Shown: piece after piece, positions 12,783-24,480 of the stretch
Layout: each line of letters begins with the position of its first letter
How positions within the stretch are numbered: position 1 is the first letter of the stretch
NCBI GenBank assembly: GCA_964017195.1
Contig: OZ024887.1
Coordinates: 65,355,246 to 65,419,245 of the forward strand
Direction: 5' to 3'
Length of the DNA: 64,000 nt
From: Siderastrea radians
Taxonomy: Eukaryota > Cnidaria > Anthozoa > Scleractinia > Rhizangiidae
Position numbers and translations under genes: made by a program
The notes under the pieces: model-generated
Database searches by the model: none
What the model was told of the DNA's origin: nothing
Seen by the model: only the letters and a program-made list of their open reading frames with translations

Positions 12783-13335
12783 CCCCCCCCCCCCCCTGTC
12801 GGGTTTTGGCAAGTTGCAAACCAAATATTTCTTGGCTCTTATCCAAACATTTTATCGAAACGTGCTGGGCGGATTAGGGTCATTGAACACACCATACTGG
12901 GTGGGTTCCCAAGTGAACCCACCAGGTTTCAACTTCTTTTATTTACTTTGACACAGTTTTCACTAGCTAGCTCTGGCATGGCGTTAAGGCAGGACAAAGT
13001 TCAAAATAATCAGGTATCATATACTAAAACCAAACCAATTACAAGATGCAGACAATCAAATGAGCCAATGAGAACTCGTAGCAAATACATGTGACCAGTA
13101 CCAAGTGTGGAGAAAACAACGTTCAAGGGCGAAACAAAATTTGGCTGTCATTGCAGTATACGTTCTTAAGTAAAGTCTACTTAACTGTCTTAGTAGGCTG
13201 CCAAATTGTTTGAAGACAGTTTCCTAATACATAGGGTTTTTAGCCATAGCCTTCTCGTTCTCTTCTCGGCCGGGTCATAGTTGTTGTTGTTCTGTTTTTC
13301 TTGTGTGTGTGTGTGTGTGTGTTTTTTTTTTTTTT
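12783..13335. repeat. Low-complexity tracts in intron 3
   Basis: A poly-C run begins near 12783, and a (TG)n run followed by poly-T lies near 13303-13335. No gene is seen in this interval. Confidence 0.8.
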
Positions 13336-13722
13336 ACCAACTGCTCTTGGTGTAGCGACATTTATTTCTCGTGACAGCAGTAAACAAAAACTGGCAAAAG
13401 ATGTGTCATCTTGGCAGCCCCACTAATAAAAGATGTGTCATCTTAAAAGCAGGAATGTTTGCCACCGTCACAAAGAAACAAATAGTCTTCCGCTGATTGA
13501 GTTTCAGCCAGGGTTTCAACTCTTCCTTTTTTGCTTTGTTTTTGTTTTTATTTTGTTTTTTCTCAAACTTCATTGCTATGAGAAGTGAGAAGACTACTTA
13601 TGGCTCAGGTTGATCACGTATTTCGCTAAAAGCTGCTTTCCGACTAAAGGTCGCTGCTTTGAACTTTTTAAATATTTCTATGTTCATTTTGCTAGTTCGA
13701 GACTTAGTTATGCAGGCCGCTC

Positions 13723-14458
13723 TCGCCAGCTATACAAGCATCGATACCATCGTGTATATTTGAGGGCACAATCATTTTTGTTGTCCTAAAATGTGCCTTT
13801 CTAATTAATAATTATCGCTCGCTCTTCGCAAGATGAGCGGAGATTATCTTTAGTTCGCGCGCGCGAATTCTACAGTACAGAATATTTTTCTCGCGCGTTT
13901 GTCGCGTTCGTCGCCCTTGTCAAGCAAACAGACATACAGTGGGACCCCGATATAACGAACAACTACCGAAACGAACTATTTTGTTAAGCCCAGCGATAGA
14001 AAAATGTAGGAAAAGAACTCCGATATAACGAATCCCAGTTATAACGAACACATTTTGTCAGTCCACTGACAAGACCGGACCTTTTCAACCTTTGCTGCGA
14101 AACTTTGCAATTCACTTTGTGAAACTTTTGCGGTGAAGCGTCCGGCTCCACTGACAAGACCGGACCTTTGCTGCGAAACTTCGCAATTCATTTTGTAAAA
14201 CGTTTGCGGTGAAGCGTCCACTGACAAGACCGGGCCTTTGCTGCCAAACTTTACAATTCATTTTGTGAAACTTTTGCGGTGACGCGTCCTTCAGTGACAA
14301 GATCGGACCTTTGCTGCGAAACTTTACAATTCATTTTGTGAAACTTTTGCGGTGAAGCGTCCTCTGACAAGACCGGTAACGCAGACGCTGACTCGCTGAC
14401 ATGTACTTTGTTCTCATCACGTTTTGACGTTATCTGTGCGTTGTCAGAGTACACACAT
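13723..14458. repeat. Duplicated segment, copy B (with ~60-bp minisatellite)
   Basis: Direct copy of 10606-11244. It is about 97 bp longer because of an extra piece around 14018-14115. That piece includes a second GATATAACGAA / TTATAACGAAC pair and an additional partial minisatellite unit. The pogo-like terminus is at 13937. Confidence 0.85.
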
Positions 14459-15017
14459 AGTGAAATTGAATCGATTTGTTTAGTCTTCACCTTTACTACG
14501 GTACTTAAAATGCAATTAGCGCTGTATAAATTATGCAAGTCTCATAGCGTCTTTAAAAGTTATCACTAGGTAACAGTGTCTGTGCAATTCCTCAGTAAGT
14601 GGCAAGTTCGGCGCCTCGATAAGGTAAGTGATGCAAGTGATGTGATATATAATAGAGGCGAAAAGGCTGTTTTAAACACGGAACTTGAAAAAATAACAAA
14701 TGAAGATCTAAAGGCCTCCTTTTATTTGCTGGGAGATTACAAGGTTTAGAAATGACTTTCATGGCTGAGAAATTTTGTAGGCAATGATTTCCTGGCTAGC
14801 ATTGTTATCAAATGTGCCACTGGTTGGGAAAACAGAATCCTTCGAGCGATGTTTGCTGGCAAATTAAATTCTCAATCTTTAGCTTGCTGGCTCTGAGGAA
14901 CGGATAAATTTTGGCCAGCAAAGTTAATTATGGACCAAAAATAACTTAGTGATTGCTAAATAACATCTTAGAGCAACAAACAATCAATTTTAGAGACAAA
15001 TTCGTTGGGTAATCCTG

Positions 15018-15110
15018 CATTACACCCCATATTTTGCCTTAAATACGAAGCTCGGAATATTCCCATACAAATCCTTCAAAATTCAATTAGATTGTCTGGG
15101 CCCCCTGTGA
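15018..15110 (-). repeat. Right arm of intron 3 inverted repeat
   Basis: Reverse complement of 5087-5178. It ends about 370 bp before the exon 4 acceptor, so the two arms sit at mirror positions inside the intron. Confidence 0.7.
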
Positions 15111-15479
15111 TGAGCCTAGCCTTTTTGTTGAGTTACCTTAGTTTACTTTTTTAAGAATCAACACAAGGTCTGTTGAGGATTATATTGAAGCAGCATTTAC
15201 GCGGTCGGAATCGCCATGTTGAATGAGTTTCTTGACTTCAATTACTCACGAAGAGCTGTCCAAATAAAACGTCCAACCGAAAGTTGGGACCCCTCAATCC
15301 TGCTCATAGCGGCCTTTAGAATAGAGTTTGCGAGTTCGAGACTGAGTACGAGTACGAGAACGATGTTTTTCTTCCGTAAAACCTTTTTTTGTATTTGCCC
15401 AGCCCGTCCCTTACCTGTTATTTTCAGATGTTATCTTTTTATCTTTTCAACTTATTTTCTTTGTCTAATTCCCTCACAG

Positions 15480-15711
15480 CAACATGAAATTTACAACTAT
15501 GGATAACGACAACGACATGTCAAATGGAAACTGCGCAAAGCACTACAAAGGGGCGTGGTGGTATAACAACTGCCTTAACTCCAATCTCAATGGTTTGTAT
15601 CATGGTGGAGCACATGAATCATACGCTGATGGAGTCAACTGGGCCACGTTTAGAGGGCTTAAGTATTCACTTAAACGCACCGAGATGAAAGTGAGACCCG
15701 TTGGTCAATAG
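15480..15711 (+). CDS. PAN-EGF-fibrinogen-C protein, exon 4 (end of fibrinogen C domain)
   Basis: The acceptor CCCTCACAG ends at 15479; the exon supplies the last base of the split codon and then 77 codons including the TAG at 15709. It holds the fibrinogen-C calcium site DNDND and the family signature [14 protein letters not shown], followed by SNLNGLY and, near the end, EMKVRPVG. These complete the domain begun in exon 3, which shows that the 10.8-kb gap is a genuine intron even though it is full of repeats. Confidence 0.88.
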
Positions 15712-16651
15712 ACCGTTTAAAACTTATGTCACGAGGTATCTACTCAATGCCTTTTCTTTTCACCTGAGATTTACTTTCGTTACTTTTAGGTATCGTTGAA
15801 AGGGTCGTGAAAGTTAAGTCTGCAAAAAATTAATCCACAGGAAAGAAGCGTACAGGTTTTGCTCAGGCCTTCTGTTATCGTCGTAACACAACGATAAATT
15901 AACAGTAGTAAGTAATGTTATCGTACGAGTTTTTAAGTGAAGTTTTTGCAAACTGGATAACCTCTTTAGTTCTGTTATTTTCCTTCACTTATCAAATGTC
16001 GTGACTTTTTCGCTCAGGAAAATTTTACCAGCCAATTTTTCACGATTCGCGAACTCCAATCCCCGCAAAAAGTAGGGGGCAATAAGGTTTTTAGATAGGC
16101 TATTTCTGTCTGTTATAACAAAACATACTGAAAAAAACAAAACATTTTTCCATAGTTTACTCCTGTAGCCGATTAGAGATACACAGTCATAGAGAATAGG
16201 CCCACAGCTCGCACAAAATGGCCGTAAGATACTGAGTGGAGGTTTTATTCTACCCTTTCTAGTGTTCTGGAGCAATATTTCGCCCTCTCTTTAATTTTTG
16301 CGCACTATAATGGCTAAGGGATAGTTCATCCCCAATTAATGAATTACTTGTGATTTGCTATATGCTTTGATACTTAAATAAAGTTGATGATGATGATGAT
16401 GATTTTTTATGAGGGGAGTGGAATTTTATTGACCCAATTACCATCCATATATCAGACTCCCTTATTTTTAGGTGATGCCCCCTCTTTAGGGCCATTTTTT
16501 GCATAGGCTACCCTTAAATTCCACTGTTTCTCCCCCGCCCCCCATCCACCTCAAAACAAATGTAGGGCCCTAAAGGCATCACGAAAGCGAACAAGAAAAT
16601 CCTCCAACACACTGGGCCTGCTGGGAACAGTTGCACAAATCCTTCTGTTAT
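15712..16651. other. Gene-free 3' flank with possible LINE tail
   Basis: No gene seen. At 16376-16403 the sequence AATAAAGT is followed by a (TGA)n run, the kind of short-repeat tail left by some non-LTR retrotransposons. No reverse transcriptase sequence is recognisable upstream of it. Confidence 0.4.
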
Positions 16652-17012
16652 CTCAAGGACGGTGCCTCGGTTTTTGTTACTGCGCATAAAAGGATTGTCC
16701 GAGAAACTCCGGTTTCTTAAGAACGGTGCCTTATAATACAAAGGTATTCTTGTGCAGTGTATGACTATGCAAGAAAAACGGATCTTAGCAAGGGTTATTG
16801 GGACCCAAAAAGAAAATTGGAGGTAACCAGCATTTTTCGGAGATAATTAAGCTTCAATCTGGAAAAAATGTTACTATTGTTCGGCGATGTTCTAGTGCGT
16901 AGTTACCAAAAATTTGTTAAGGATTGCAAAAGCCCTCAGTGCTGATAAGCTTTTCTCGCACAGTCGTAAACAGCGAATAAGTTCCTCAGTATTAGGAGGC
17001 ACCGTCTTTAAG
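16652..17012. mobile_element. MITE with ACGGTGCCT termini
   Basis: The left end CTCAAGGACGGTGCCT and the right end AGGCACCGTCTTTAAG are inverted repeats about 360 bp apart. A third copy of the motif (AAGAACGGTGCCT) lies inside near 16718. No coding capacity. No clear target duplication was found. Confidence 0.6.
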
Positions 17013-20000
17013 TCTTTTCATTGAAGTGGCTGGCTGTAGGAGCGGGCAAGATGAACCAAATCCTGCGATCTGATTGGTGACCCGAGCGGGCAGAATGGAG
17101 CTATCTTGCCCACTCGGGATTACCCGCTGTGTAACCGCAAGAAAAAATTTCTCTGAAGCCTGCTCACCAAGGTTTCCTTTTGTAATTTCTGCCTAAGTAT
17201 GTTTTGCGCAAGAAAGAGATTTTCCGCAGTTTTTTTCTACAGGTGGAGTCGGGAAAAAAAACAGATGAAAGCTTCGAAGAGATTGAATGCAAAGAAAACC
17301 GAGATGTTTTGACGAGTTTCGTGAACAACTCATTATAAAATCAAATTCTTTGGAGTTCTTTTGGCCATACAATAAAGCCTTTTTTGATCAAGCTTGCTCG
17401 GTCAAAATGGCTGGATATTAACCTCGTTCTTTTTTTTCCGTTTTTATGGACCGAGACGAAAACGCAAAAAAAGAGAACTTAGCCAATATTCAGCTTCCTT
17501 GACCTCACACTGGTCAATAACGAATACATATGTAACCGGTAAGGAAATGATCTGGCTTTCTTTTGGTGCAATTTCCCTGTGGTCTACTTCAGAAAATAGA
17601 GAGCTGGTCGAGCCACACTCGAACTTGAAAACATGCGGAAGTTCATTCGATATTTTGTTGTCATTGCGCCATCTGTTCTTATTAAAACATTCTCAGACTG
17701 CGGTTTGGGCTCACTGCAGGCTGGCTATGCTTATTTATAAGCCACCTGAAAACCGGCAGTGCGATTTTATCACCTCCAAAGCAACTTTATTTTTTATCAC
17801 AAGTCGCAGGGCCGGCGTGTTTTGTCTGTTTATTTTTTTTAATAACAAAAGCTACAGTCAAAAAGCACAACAGCCGATCAATAACAATGCGGACCTATGA
17901 GGGAACAACATCTACCACTGCCTACTATTCGGAATAATAATGAGGATCGAAATGCACCAATAAAAGCGAACCAAAGTGCTACATATATCATCGATACCAC
18001 GCAGCTCTTAACAACCTCTAATTTCATTGGACCTTGGTATCACGCAGCTCTCTTGTTTTCAGGGCTAGGGTTCTGTTGTTTGTTCTATTGTTTTCTCAGC
18101 AAATCACAGAAGACCGTGTAAGAGCTGCATACCGCCATCATCAGGAAATCTAATCAAGCCTAAACGCAAGAATTTAAGTTCTTCGGAATATTTAATTAAT
18201 TAGGTGCCCACTATTTTTTCTCATTTTGTGGCGGCAATTTTGATATTGCTTGGCTCACCTATTTGAAAATCGAAAGGTATGACAAAACGCCACCGTATTA
18301 ATGAAGTATAAAAACACGCTTCATCCATGGAGAGATTTTCCACGCAGTTTTGTGTCTTTACTCAGGATAGGAAGCATTGATCAATTTATTATTGCGGAAA
18401 AATATTGGTCTCGTTGTTTTTGGGGAAGTTTACAGAAACTCAATCAAAGCCTCTCACTTTCTGTACTTAATGCTGTATCGTGTTGAGTTTCATTGTGGAA
18501 ATGGCCTGTCACCCTGTGACTGCAAGTCTATTTTCGTCGCTGTTATTACAGGACGTAAAATGGAATCATTTCCAAGCATTTAAATTAATTCTTCTATATC
18601 AAACTCAGTCGGAGAGGCAACATTGAATGGTTTCCGTTCAGATAAAATATAGAAATTCTGACCACGTAGCAATTTCTGTTTTCTTGATGGAGAGGGATGT
18701 TTATCGGATGCGTGCGTCGAAGGGAAACTATCAGAAATGCTGAAACAATAAGGAGAACCTAGAACTATCCATGCGTTATTCTTACTCACAAGCCTTGAAG
18801 CAAAATAGTTTTTTTGGCGGACTTACGTGCGAAGCCCCCTGCACCTGCCTTGTAAAGAGAGTTAGTTATGAGATCTGTAGGTAATGAGTTACTCAGGATG
18901 TGGTACGTTATTCATTACGATAAACGGCTCTTCTGCAATCGGAGAAAATAATACAGTGCTTTCTGAAGTCTAGAATAATCAACATGTACTTTTCGTTTCC
19001 TAACTTAGTATTAGGATATTGTTTATACGTCCGTTGACGCGAACACAGACATTATTATTCCTGATCTGCCCATGAACGGAAAGTGTCGTGAACTGTGACA
19101 TAACTAACATACAAACTTAAGACAAGGCAACCGGTCAGGGTGAACCCTATTTCGGAGACCAAAGTGAAAAGATGAGCAGGGAGCTAGTAACGTCATCTAT
19201 AAGTATTAAGACAGATTTATGATGAACAGCTCTTCTGGAGTCACGGAAAGCAATAAAACGTACTGGTCTAGAATAAGGAAGTTGTTAGTGAAGACCGTTG
19301 ACACGAATGTAGACACATAGCAATGACCAAACTCTCAGAAATAACAGGTCAGAAGTAAATGCAGACTAATGTCGGAAATGAACTATAGTGATAAGATAAA
19401 AAGGTTTAATAAAAGATATATAAATTGACACTCCCAGCTTAAATAAACGTGAATTACTCAAATGGTCAGGAAAGACGATGGAACTGTTTCGACAATCCAA
19501 AAGATCAAAGTAATGATGGTTTCTGGTTTGCCATGGTTTGATTTCTGGTAATTTGTTGTGCTCAGCAGTAGAAAATAAATGAGGAAGTTGAATTTGAATT
19601 GCTTTCAGTTAGTTCCGGACGCTTCTGGTTTTGTTGGTGGAAATTCGTCAATTTAATTGACCTTTATATAATCTCTTTTTATTATTATGACTTTCCCCCT
19701 CTGTTTTATTGTGAACCTATGTGGCATTTAAATAGAGGATAAAAATCACCAAAATCACCGAACAAAGGCACGCTGCTTATTTTTTTTTTTTTTTTTGACA
19801 ATGGAGTCTGCGAAAGAAAAATTCGAAAGAAAAAATTGAAAAATTCGAGCGCCTGTAGCAACAACATAGTCCGTTCGCGGCTTTGCTTTCAATTTGCGCT
19901 GTAAACAACACTACTCTTGCTGTTCATAAATATTTGCAGCAACCCAATAATGAAGGCGTTTTCAACCTCAAATAGCTTCAAGTTTAAATTTTTTTGTGGC

Positions 20001-21035
20001 GGTGTTCATTTCTTACGACATTGGTAGTAATGTCGCGAATGCCAACTGGGCTTCTTTTTTTTTCGACTATTTACGGGACAAACCTTTTATTAGAGTTGAC
20101 AGATCTCACAGTTTTGTTGGCCTGATCATGTTATTAGTGCCGTGCGTTATTGAATCGTTACTGTAGGAGCTCATCAATCCTCTCAGCTTTACTTCTTTCA
20201 GCTGCATATTCCCATTAGGCCAAATAAATCCCTCGCGCCGCACAGAATATCACGTACTATATAGACAAAACCACAAATAACACAATTCCGCGGTTTTGCT
20301 ATTACTAACTTCTCTTCCACAAACGATAAAATAAAGCCGAATTTTTTTAGCAAATATTCGAAATAACATCATTTCACATGTTTACGTTTCATTCAAACGA
20401 TACGGACAGCCTTAATTCATTCAAGATCGCCAAGACAGATATTGGAAGTCAAATTTCTAGACAATTCATTGTTTCCTAAGACGTTTTCAATTTAGCACAA
20501 TTTTATTAGTTTTCATGAACAAACCCACTCACTTGAAAGCAAACAAAGGAAAATGGTATTCTTTAGTTGCTACAAACGCATATGTAAATACTTGCGAAAC
20601 TTTCTGTCATACACGACAATTTGACCACGAGCCAGGACGTCCTTGGCATGACATTCAAAGGAGATTAACATTCTAAACGGTTTTTGTTTTAATAATTCAA
20701 TTGCACGTCACTGGTGCAATTTTAGTTCACTTTGTATGCGCCTTTTACGTGGGAGCTTAACTTTGTTTTCCCAAATTTTCCTGATACTAGTCAAATTGGC
20801 TCCAGCGTGCTTTATATTAAGAACGTTTGACGCCTAAAAACACAAGGAGCTATAGATTGAATTTGCCATCGGTTGTTGAACGAGGATTCCTTTTGTCCAT
20901 CAGATTTTAGTTTGACAAAGGCTTCTGGTCTGAAGAGCTCTAGAGAAACGTGTTTTTCCTCGAGAATTCTATATCGTCAAGAGAGAGCAGAAGTGAATTC
21001 GTTATTTATAGAGAGATTAACTCATGTGAGGAACA
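17013..21035. other. Gene-free intergenic stretch
   Basis: No gene that I can defend. The open frames at 17394-17900 and 17897-18121 show no domain, no homology I recognise and no splice context. An imperfect hairpin with GGGCAAGAT and ATCTTGCCC lies at about 17044-17120. Weakly related segments occur around 18940-19060 and 19250-19330, as if from an old tandem duplication. The end of the stretch is the 5' flank of the GPCR gene. Confidence 0.45.
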
Positions 21036-21194
21036 ATGGAAGCCAACTTTACCCAAGCGCATTTCCCAATCACTTTGACCAACCGATCGACGGCTTTGGT
21101 GGTCGCAGATGTTGGAATTCTCTTTTTCATCAACATCACAGCTTTTTTTGGTAACATTCTTCTTTGCATCGCTTTCTTCAAGAACAATAGTCTA
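21036..21194 (+). CDS. Class A GPCR, 5' part (N-terminus + TM1), interrupted by transposon
   Basis: Codes for the first 53 residues of a rhodopsin-family receptor. It has two N-glycosylation sequons (NFT, NRS) and TM1 with the conserved GN pair in AFFGNILLCIAFF, followed by the start of the first intracellular loop, KNNSL. At 21194 the frame runs into transposon sequence and stops after three foreign codons (GTA GGA AGA TAG). Removing 21195-28173 (element plus one TCTA duplicate) rejoins CTA to CGA at 28174 in the same frame, giving an uninterrupted 317-residue, single-exon receptor. Anthozoans carry many intronless receptors of this class. The ligand cannot be predicted. Confidence 0.85.
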
Positions 21195-21420
21195 GTAGGA
21201 AGATAGGGTTCCCATGCACCCATATGATGTATTTTTCTAACCTACATTTTTGTAATCCTCAAGATGTCTAGTAAACGAAATTTTATGTTCCCATCTCAAA
21301 ATATTGTCCCAAGGCCTCGTTTTGGCGGCCTTCTTGGCGGCCATCTTGGCAGCCATCTTGGCGGCCATCTTGGATTTTTCACAAAGTTCATTATCGACAA
21401 ACACTTTTGAAGTGGACATC
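21195..21420 (+). repeat. Left terminal inverted repeat of the Academ-like element
   Basis: Matches the reverse complement of about 27940-28169. From GGAAGATAGGGTTCCC inward it is nearly identical for over 200 bp. It includes a run of tandem GGCGGCCATCTT-type units (21324-21374). The outermost bases differ: GTA on this side, TGTCGAGTT (as reverse complement) on the other. Confidence 0.9.
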
Positions 21421-21758
21421 AAAACAGGCCAAAATCCTCATGTTAGTTTACATTTGCAATAAGGAATACATTACAATTTCAATATTCATAAATTTAACAA
21501 GTAAATTACAATTTAAGTAAAACAATATAGTAAAGTCAGTGTTATTCACACTCAGAATCTTGATTAACGTCAATTATACTTAGAAATACTCGTCTGAAAG
21601 TGAAACGCATCGTCTCTATTACTCTTTCAAGTTTTAAAAGGTACAGTCCACTATTAAAAAGATTCTCATGAAGTCCAATTAGAACAATATGGTGTCGAAA
21701 GCAGTATTTTCACGTAATTGAAACGCTGTTATTAAATAACAGCGGGGTTTAAATGTAA

Positions 21759-22236
21759 CTACATGTCCTCGTCATCACTAAAAAGCTCTTCAAAATCAAT
21801 TTCTAGTTCATCGTCTTCTTCTCCATCCTCCGCCTCCTCAACAGTTTTCTGCAGCAAGTCAACAAGGGACGGGGGAAGCACAGGCCCGTTCGACCACACA
21901 GGCTCTAAAATACCTTCCTCGGTCTTCTCCCAACCGTGGCCAGGATCGTAGGGTTTTGGGCGCCAGAAGATCGCTTCGTGAGCTCGTTTGTAGTTAGCGA
22001 GGCGGTAGTTCACTCTGCCAATGTGTGGAACAAGGCTGTCTCTGCAAGGAGGAAGCCGGGAGAGGTCCACTTTAGATTTTGTTGTCAGAACCTCGTTTTC
22101 CCCTACCATCTTCTTTAGCATAGCGCTACGTACACTATCTACAGACTTCTCCCGGGCGTGGCCATACATCAGGCATGTGAATGCCTCCAATTCTTCCCTT
22201 GTGCTTTGATCTACAGACCACTCATCACCGAGTTTT
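21759..22236 (-). CDS. Academ-like transposase, exon 7 (C-terminus)
   Basis: The acceptor TTGTTTAG is followed by one base completing an arginine codon, then KLGDEWSVD and 150 further residues to TAG at 21759. The exon includes the segment ACRDS-like PCRDSLVPHIGRVNYR and ends in a strongly acidic tail (EEDGEEDDELEIDFEELFSD). The acidic end may mediate protein contacts; that is inference. The start at 22236 follows from frame continuity with exon 6. Confidence 0.75.
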
Positions 22237-22354
22237 CTAAACAAAGAACAACAACAACAACACTATTTATAATATAAAATCCATGCTGCTCGACTAGAAA
22301 TATAATGGTGTAGTATTATGTGCTAAAACTATCATCTTAAGAAAACACTCTCAC

Positions 22355-22734
22355 CTAAACGCAGCATGGTACCTTGGATGTTTTTGTAGCTTTTTCAAGG
22401 GTCCCACCTTACCCTTGCCCTTAAATGCACTCGCTACATCTTCTCCAGTGAAAACGTACAGACCAAGCATCGTAGTACAGTAGTCAGCTCCTTTCGATTC
22501 TGATAGCTCACTGACGTTTACAATTTGACGATGCTTTCCTGACCCAGTATCCAGGTAGATGGTGAGTGGGATGGAGTGAGCGTAGTGAAGGAGGATAAAC
22601 AATATGTCAGAGTCGGGTGTTCTAACCACAGCTGACTTGTACCCAAGTTTGACAGCATAATTGAGGTACAGCACAACTCGTGTGTCCGTCTCCTCCTGGT
22701 TCGACTCAAGCTCGTGGATCTCGCTTACAGTCAC
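22355..22734 (-). CDS. Academ-like transposase, exon 6 (XPG-I-like core and H3TH-like segment)
   Basis: Starts after TTTCAG with VTVSEIHELESN. Two features resemble the XPG/FEN nuclease core: an acidic cluster QEETDTRVVLY followed about 25 residues later by RTPDSDILFIL (compare E-x-E-A and D-x-D in XPG-I), and then LYVFTGEDVASAFKGKGKVG, which resembles the helix-three-turn-helix of FEN-like nucleases. The exon ends AG|GTGAGA at 22355. Such a domain would cut DNA and is expected to be part of the transposition enzyme. Confidence 0.75.
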
Positions 22735-22827
22735 CTGAAATTTGTCATTGTGTCAGTTATGATTAAATATTGTAGTAATTTGCATTTGATGAGAACAGAA
22801 ACAGCCTTTGAATTTTGATATACTTAC

Positions 22828-23439
22828 GTCGCCATCTGATGTGGCCAGCTGGTACGCCTTGCCTTCCATCACTGCCACAGCTGTCCCACATTTGTCGAGC
22901 CGAGATGCTGCTGCCTTGTCCCCCCATACGCGTAGTAGAAGCTGACAGAGCTGACGCTTATTCTCCTCATTTGCAAGGAAGAGCTTGAAGTCAACAGGCT
23001 TCCTTGTTGACTTCCCCTCTATGATATAACGCTGTGAGAAACCACGACGAAGTCTCTCCTGGGCTTTGATAGAGTCAGCATGGTAAGAATCAGTTGAGAA
23101 GACAAAATTCTTCTTAGCCACCATCTGATCTAGGACCTGGAGGCATATCTCACCAAACGTTGGCGGGAGGTTTTTTAGGGCGTGAAAAAGCGCGTTGCCA
23201 TCCTGAATGTAAATGCTATCGGTTGGATAAGGTACTTCCTCAGGGGAATCTTCCATCAAATAATGTAGCATTGCAGCTTTGTTCGTCTTATTAAAGAAAC
23301 CGTCAGCTGTACCAAGGCTGTGAGGGACAGGGGTGAGTGAATACCGCATCAGTTCGTCAAGATCAATTGGCTCATCAAGGTGCTGGGATTTGATTAGTAG
23401 CATGAAAGCAAGGTCACTTTGCTCACGGTATTGGATAAC
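22828..23439 (-). CDS. Academ-like transposase, exon 5 (XPG-N-like region)
   Basis: Codes 204 residues in phase 0 at both ends (acceptor TTTGCAG at 23440-23446, donor GAC|GTAAGT at 22828). The segment IQDGNALFHALKNL followed by VFSTDSYHADSIKAQERLRR resembles the N-terminal part of XPG/FEN nucleases, where an early Asp lies in a hydrophobic strand and a later strand leads to a basic SIK-x-ER-x-RR helix. With exon 6 it forms one nuclease-like unit. Confidence 0.72.
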
Positions 23440-23547
23440 CTGCAAAGTAAAATTACCAATGTTTCACACCTAACATAAGTTTAAATATCATACCCTACAA
23501 CAATAATATAATTATTGGAGTTATAGTAGGGAAGTGGGGTCACTTAC

Positions 23548-24017
23548 CTTTCCCTGTGAGGCAGTGAGCTTGACTGTTTTGTTAGAATCTTCCATGGTTT
23601 TCAGCTTCTGTTTCGTGATTGGCTCAAAGAACAGCGTTTCAGCGGAGCCACTTACAAACCGATCTCGGATAAACATTTCCTTGGCCTCTTTACCAGCTGC
23701 TTCAGCACGGAGCACATCAAACTCCACCTCTGGTGAAACAGGAGCACCGGACGCTAGGCTGTAGAGGTGGTCTTTGTCGGCTATAGAGAAAGGGTTTGTG
23801 AAGTTGCGTATAGCAGCGATAGTACGCTTAACTGCTTCCTCTGATTTCTTTATCTCCGCTTTCTCTAGCTCGCGGTGTTTTCCGGCCTTAGGGCAGTCTG
23901 GATCATCAATAAGGCCACACATCTCAAGCATCTTCTCAAAGTACTGAGCGCGAGTTGAAGTTGTACGGCACCACCGTTGGTAAGCACCAAACATGGAAAA
24001 GAGCCCTACGAAACCAC
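23548..24017 (-). CDS. Academ-like transposase, exon 4
   Basis: Reads GGFVGLFSMFGAYQRWCRTTS after the acceptor TTTACAG and ends ASQGK|GTAAGTG at 23548. It contains a charged, probably helical stretch (KHRELEKAEIKKSEEAVKR). No family motif is recognised. Its place in the gene is fixed by matching phases: exon 3 ends with one base, and this exon supplies two. Confidence 0.7.
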
Positions 24018-24248
24018 CTGTAAAATAAATATCGTAAAAACAACAGGTTACACTAACTACAAAAATATACATTGCTATCTATAGCTTGTTATTACGCCTG
24101 GACAACATTTATCAATAAGGCCCCTCTGTATAAAACCCGTAACAGTTATCTTTCAAAGGGTAACGGAGGACAAATTAGCGGCAAATTAGTTATATTCCAC
24201 AACGGAGGGATAGCATATTATATTTTTAGCAATTGCAATATCATACAC

Positions 24249-24421
24249 CTTATTCAAAAATGGCGGAAAATGCATTAATCTTTTGCCTATATGTTAATTA
24301 GCCCTTATTGCCTCGTTTTAAGCCAATGATTCTTTTGAATTCTGCAGATACGATCGAGGCAACGAGGGCCAATTAACATGAAGACAAAAGAATAATGTAT
24401 TGTCCGCCATTTTGGAATAAG
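24249..24421. mobile_element. MITE nested in a transposase intron
   Basis: The ends CTTATTCAAAAATGGCGGA and TCCGCCATTTTGGAATAAG are inverted repeats of about 36 bp with few mismatches, and the inner sequence is partly palindromic as well (GCCTCG / CGAGGC). The element is 173 bp, non-coding, and inserted in the intron between exons 3 and 4 of the Academ-like transposase. Confidence 0.7.
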
Positions 24422-24480
24422 TTTATCTGCTTTTATCTGTCAATCTAAACAACAAAGCAGTTAATACAGTAATTTTGTAC

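Larger units (their letters stand above)
5087..15110. mobile_element. Candidate ~10-kb inverted-repeat element filling intron 3
   Basis: The left arm (5087-5178) and the right arm (15018-15110) are near-perfect reverse complements, starting CACAGGGG and containing the shared ACCCAGACAATC/GCCCAGACAATC stretch and a long common run after it. Directly outside, TGAGCC occurs at 5081-5086 and again at 15111-15116, which could be a target duplication. Further inside, related CCAGC-rich segments (about 5400-5600 and 14820-14930) also lie in opposite orientation. No transposase was found inside, so this may be a defective element, a composite of nested repeats, or two opposed copies of one repeat. 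Confidence 0.4.

Noticed and set aside
10859..14538. Minus-strand frames with QKFHKMNC repeats
   Set aside because: Translations of the ~60-bp minisatellite inside duplicated non-coding segments.
17394..18121. Two adjacent plus-strand open frames (168 and 74 codons)
   Set aside because: No domain, low-complexity Phe/Lys-rich composition, and no convincing splice signals. The hydrophobic stretch in the second frame alone is not enough.
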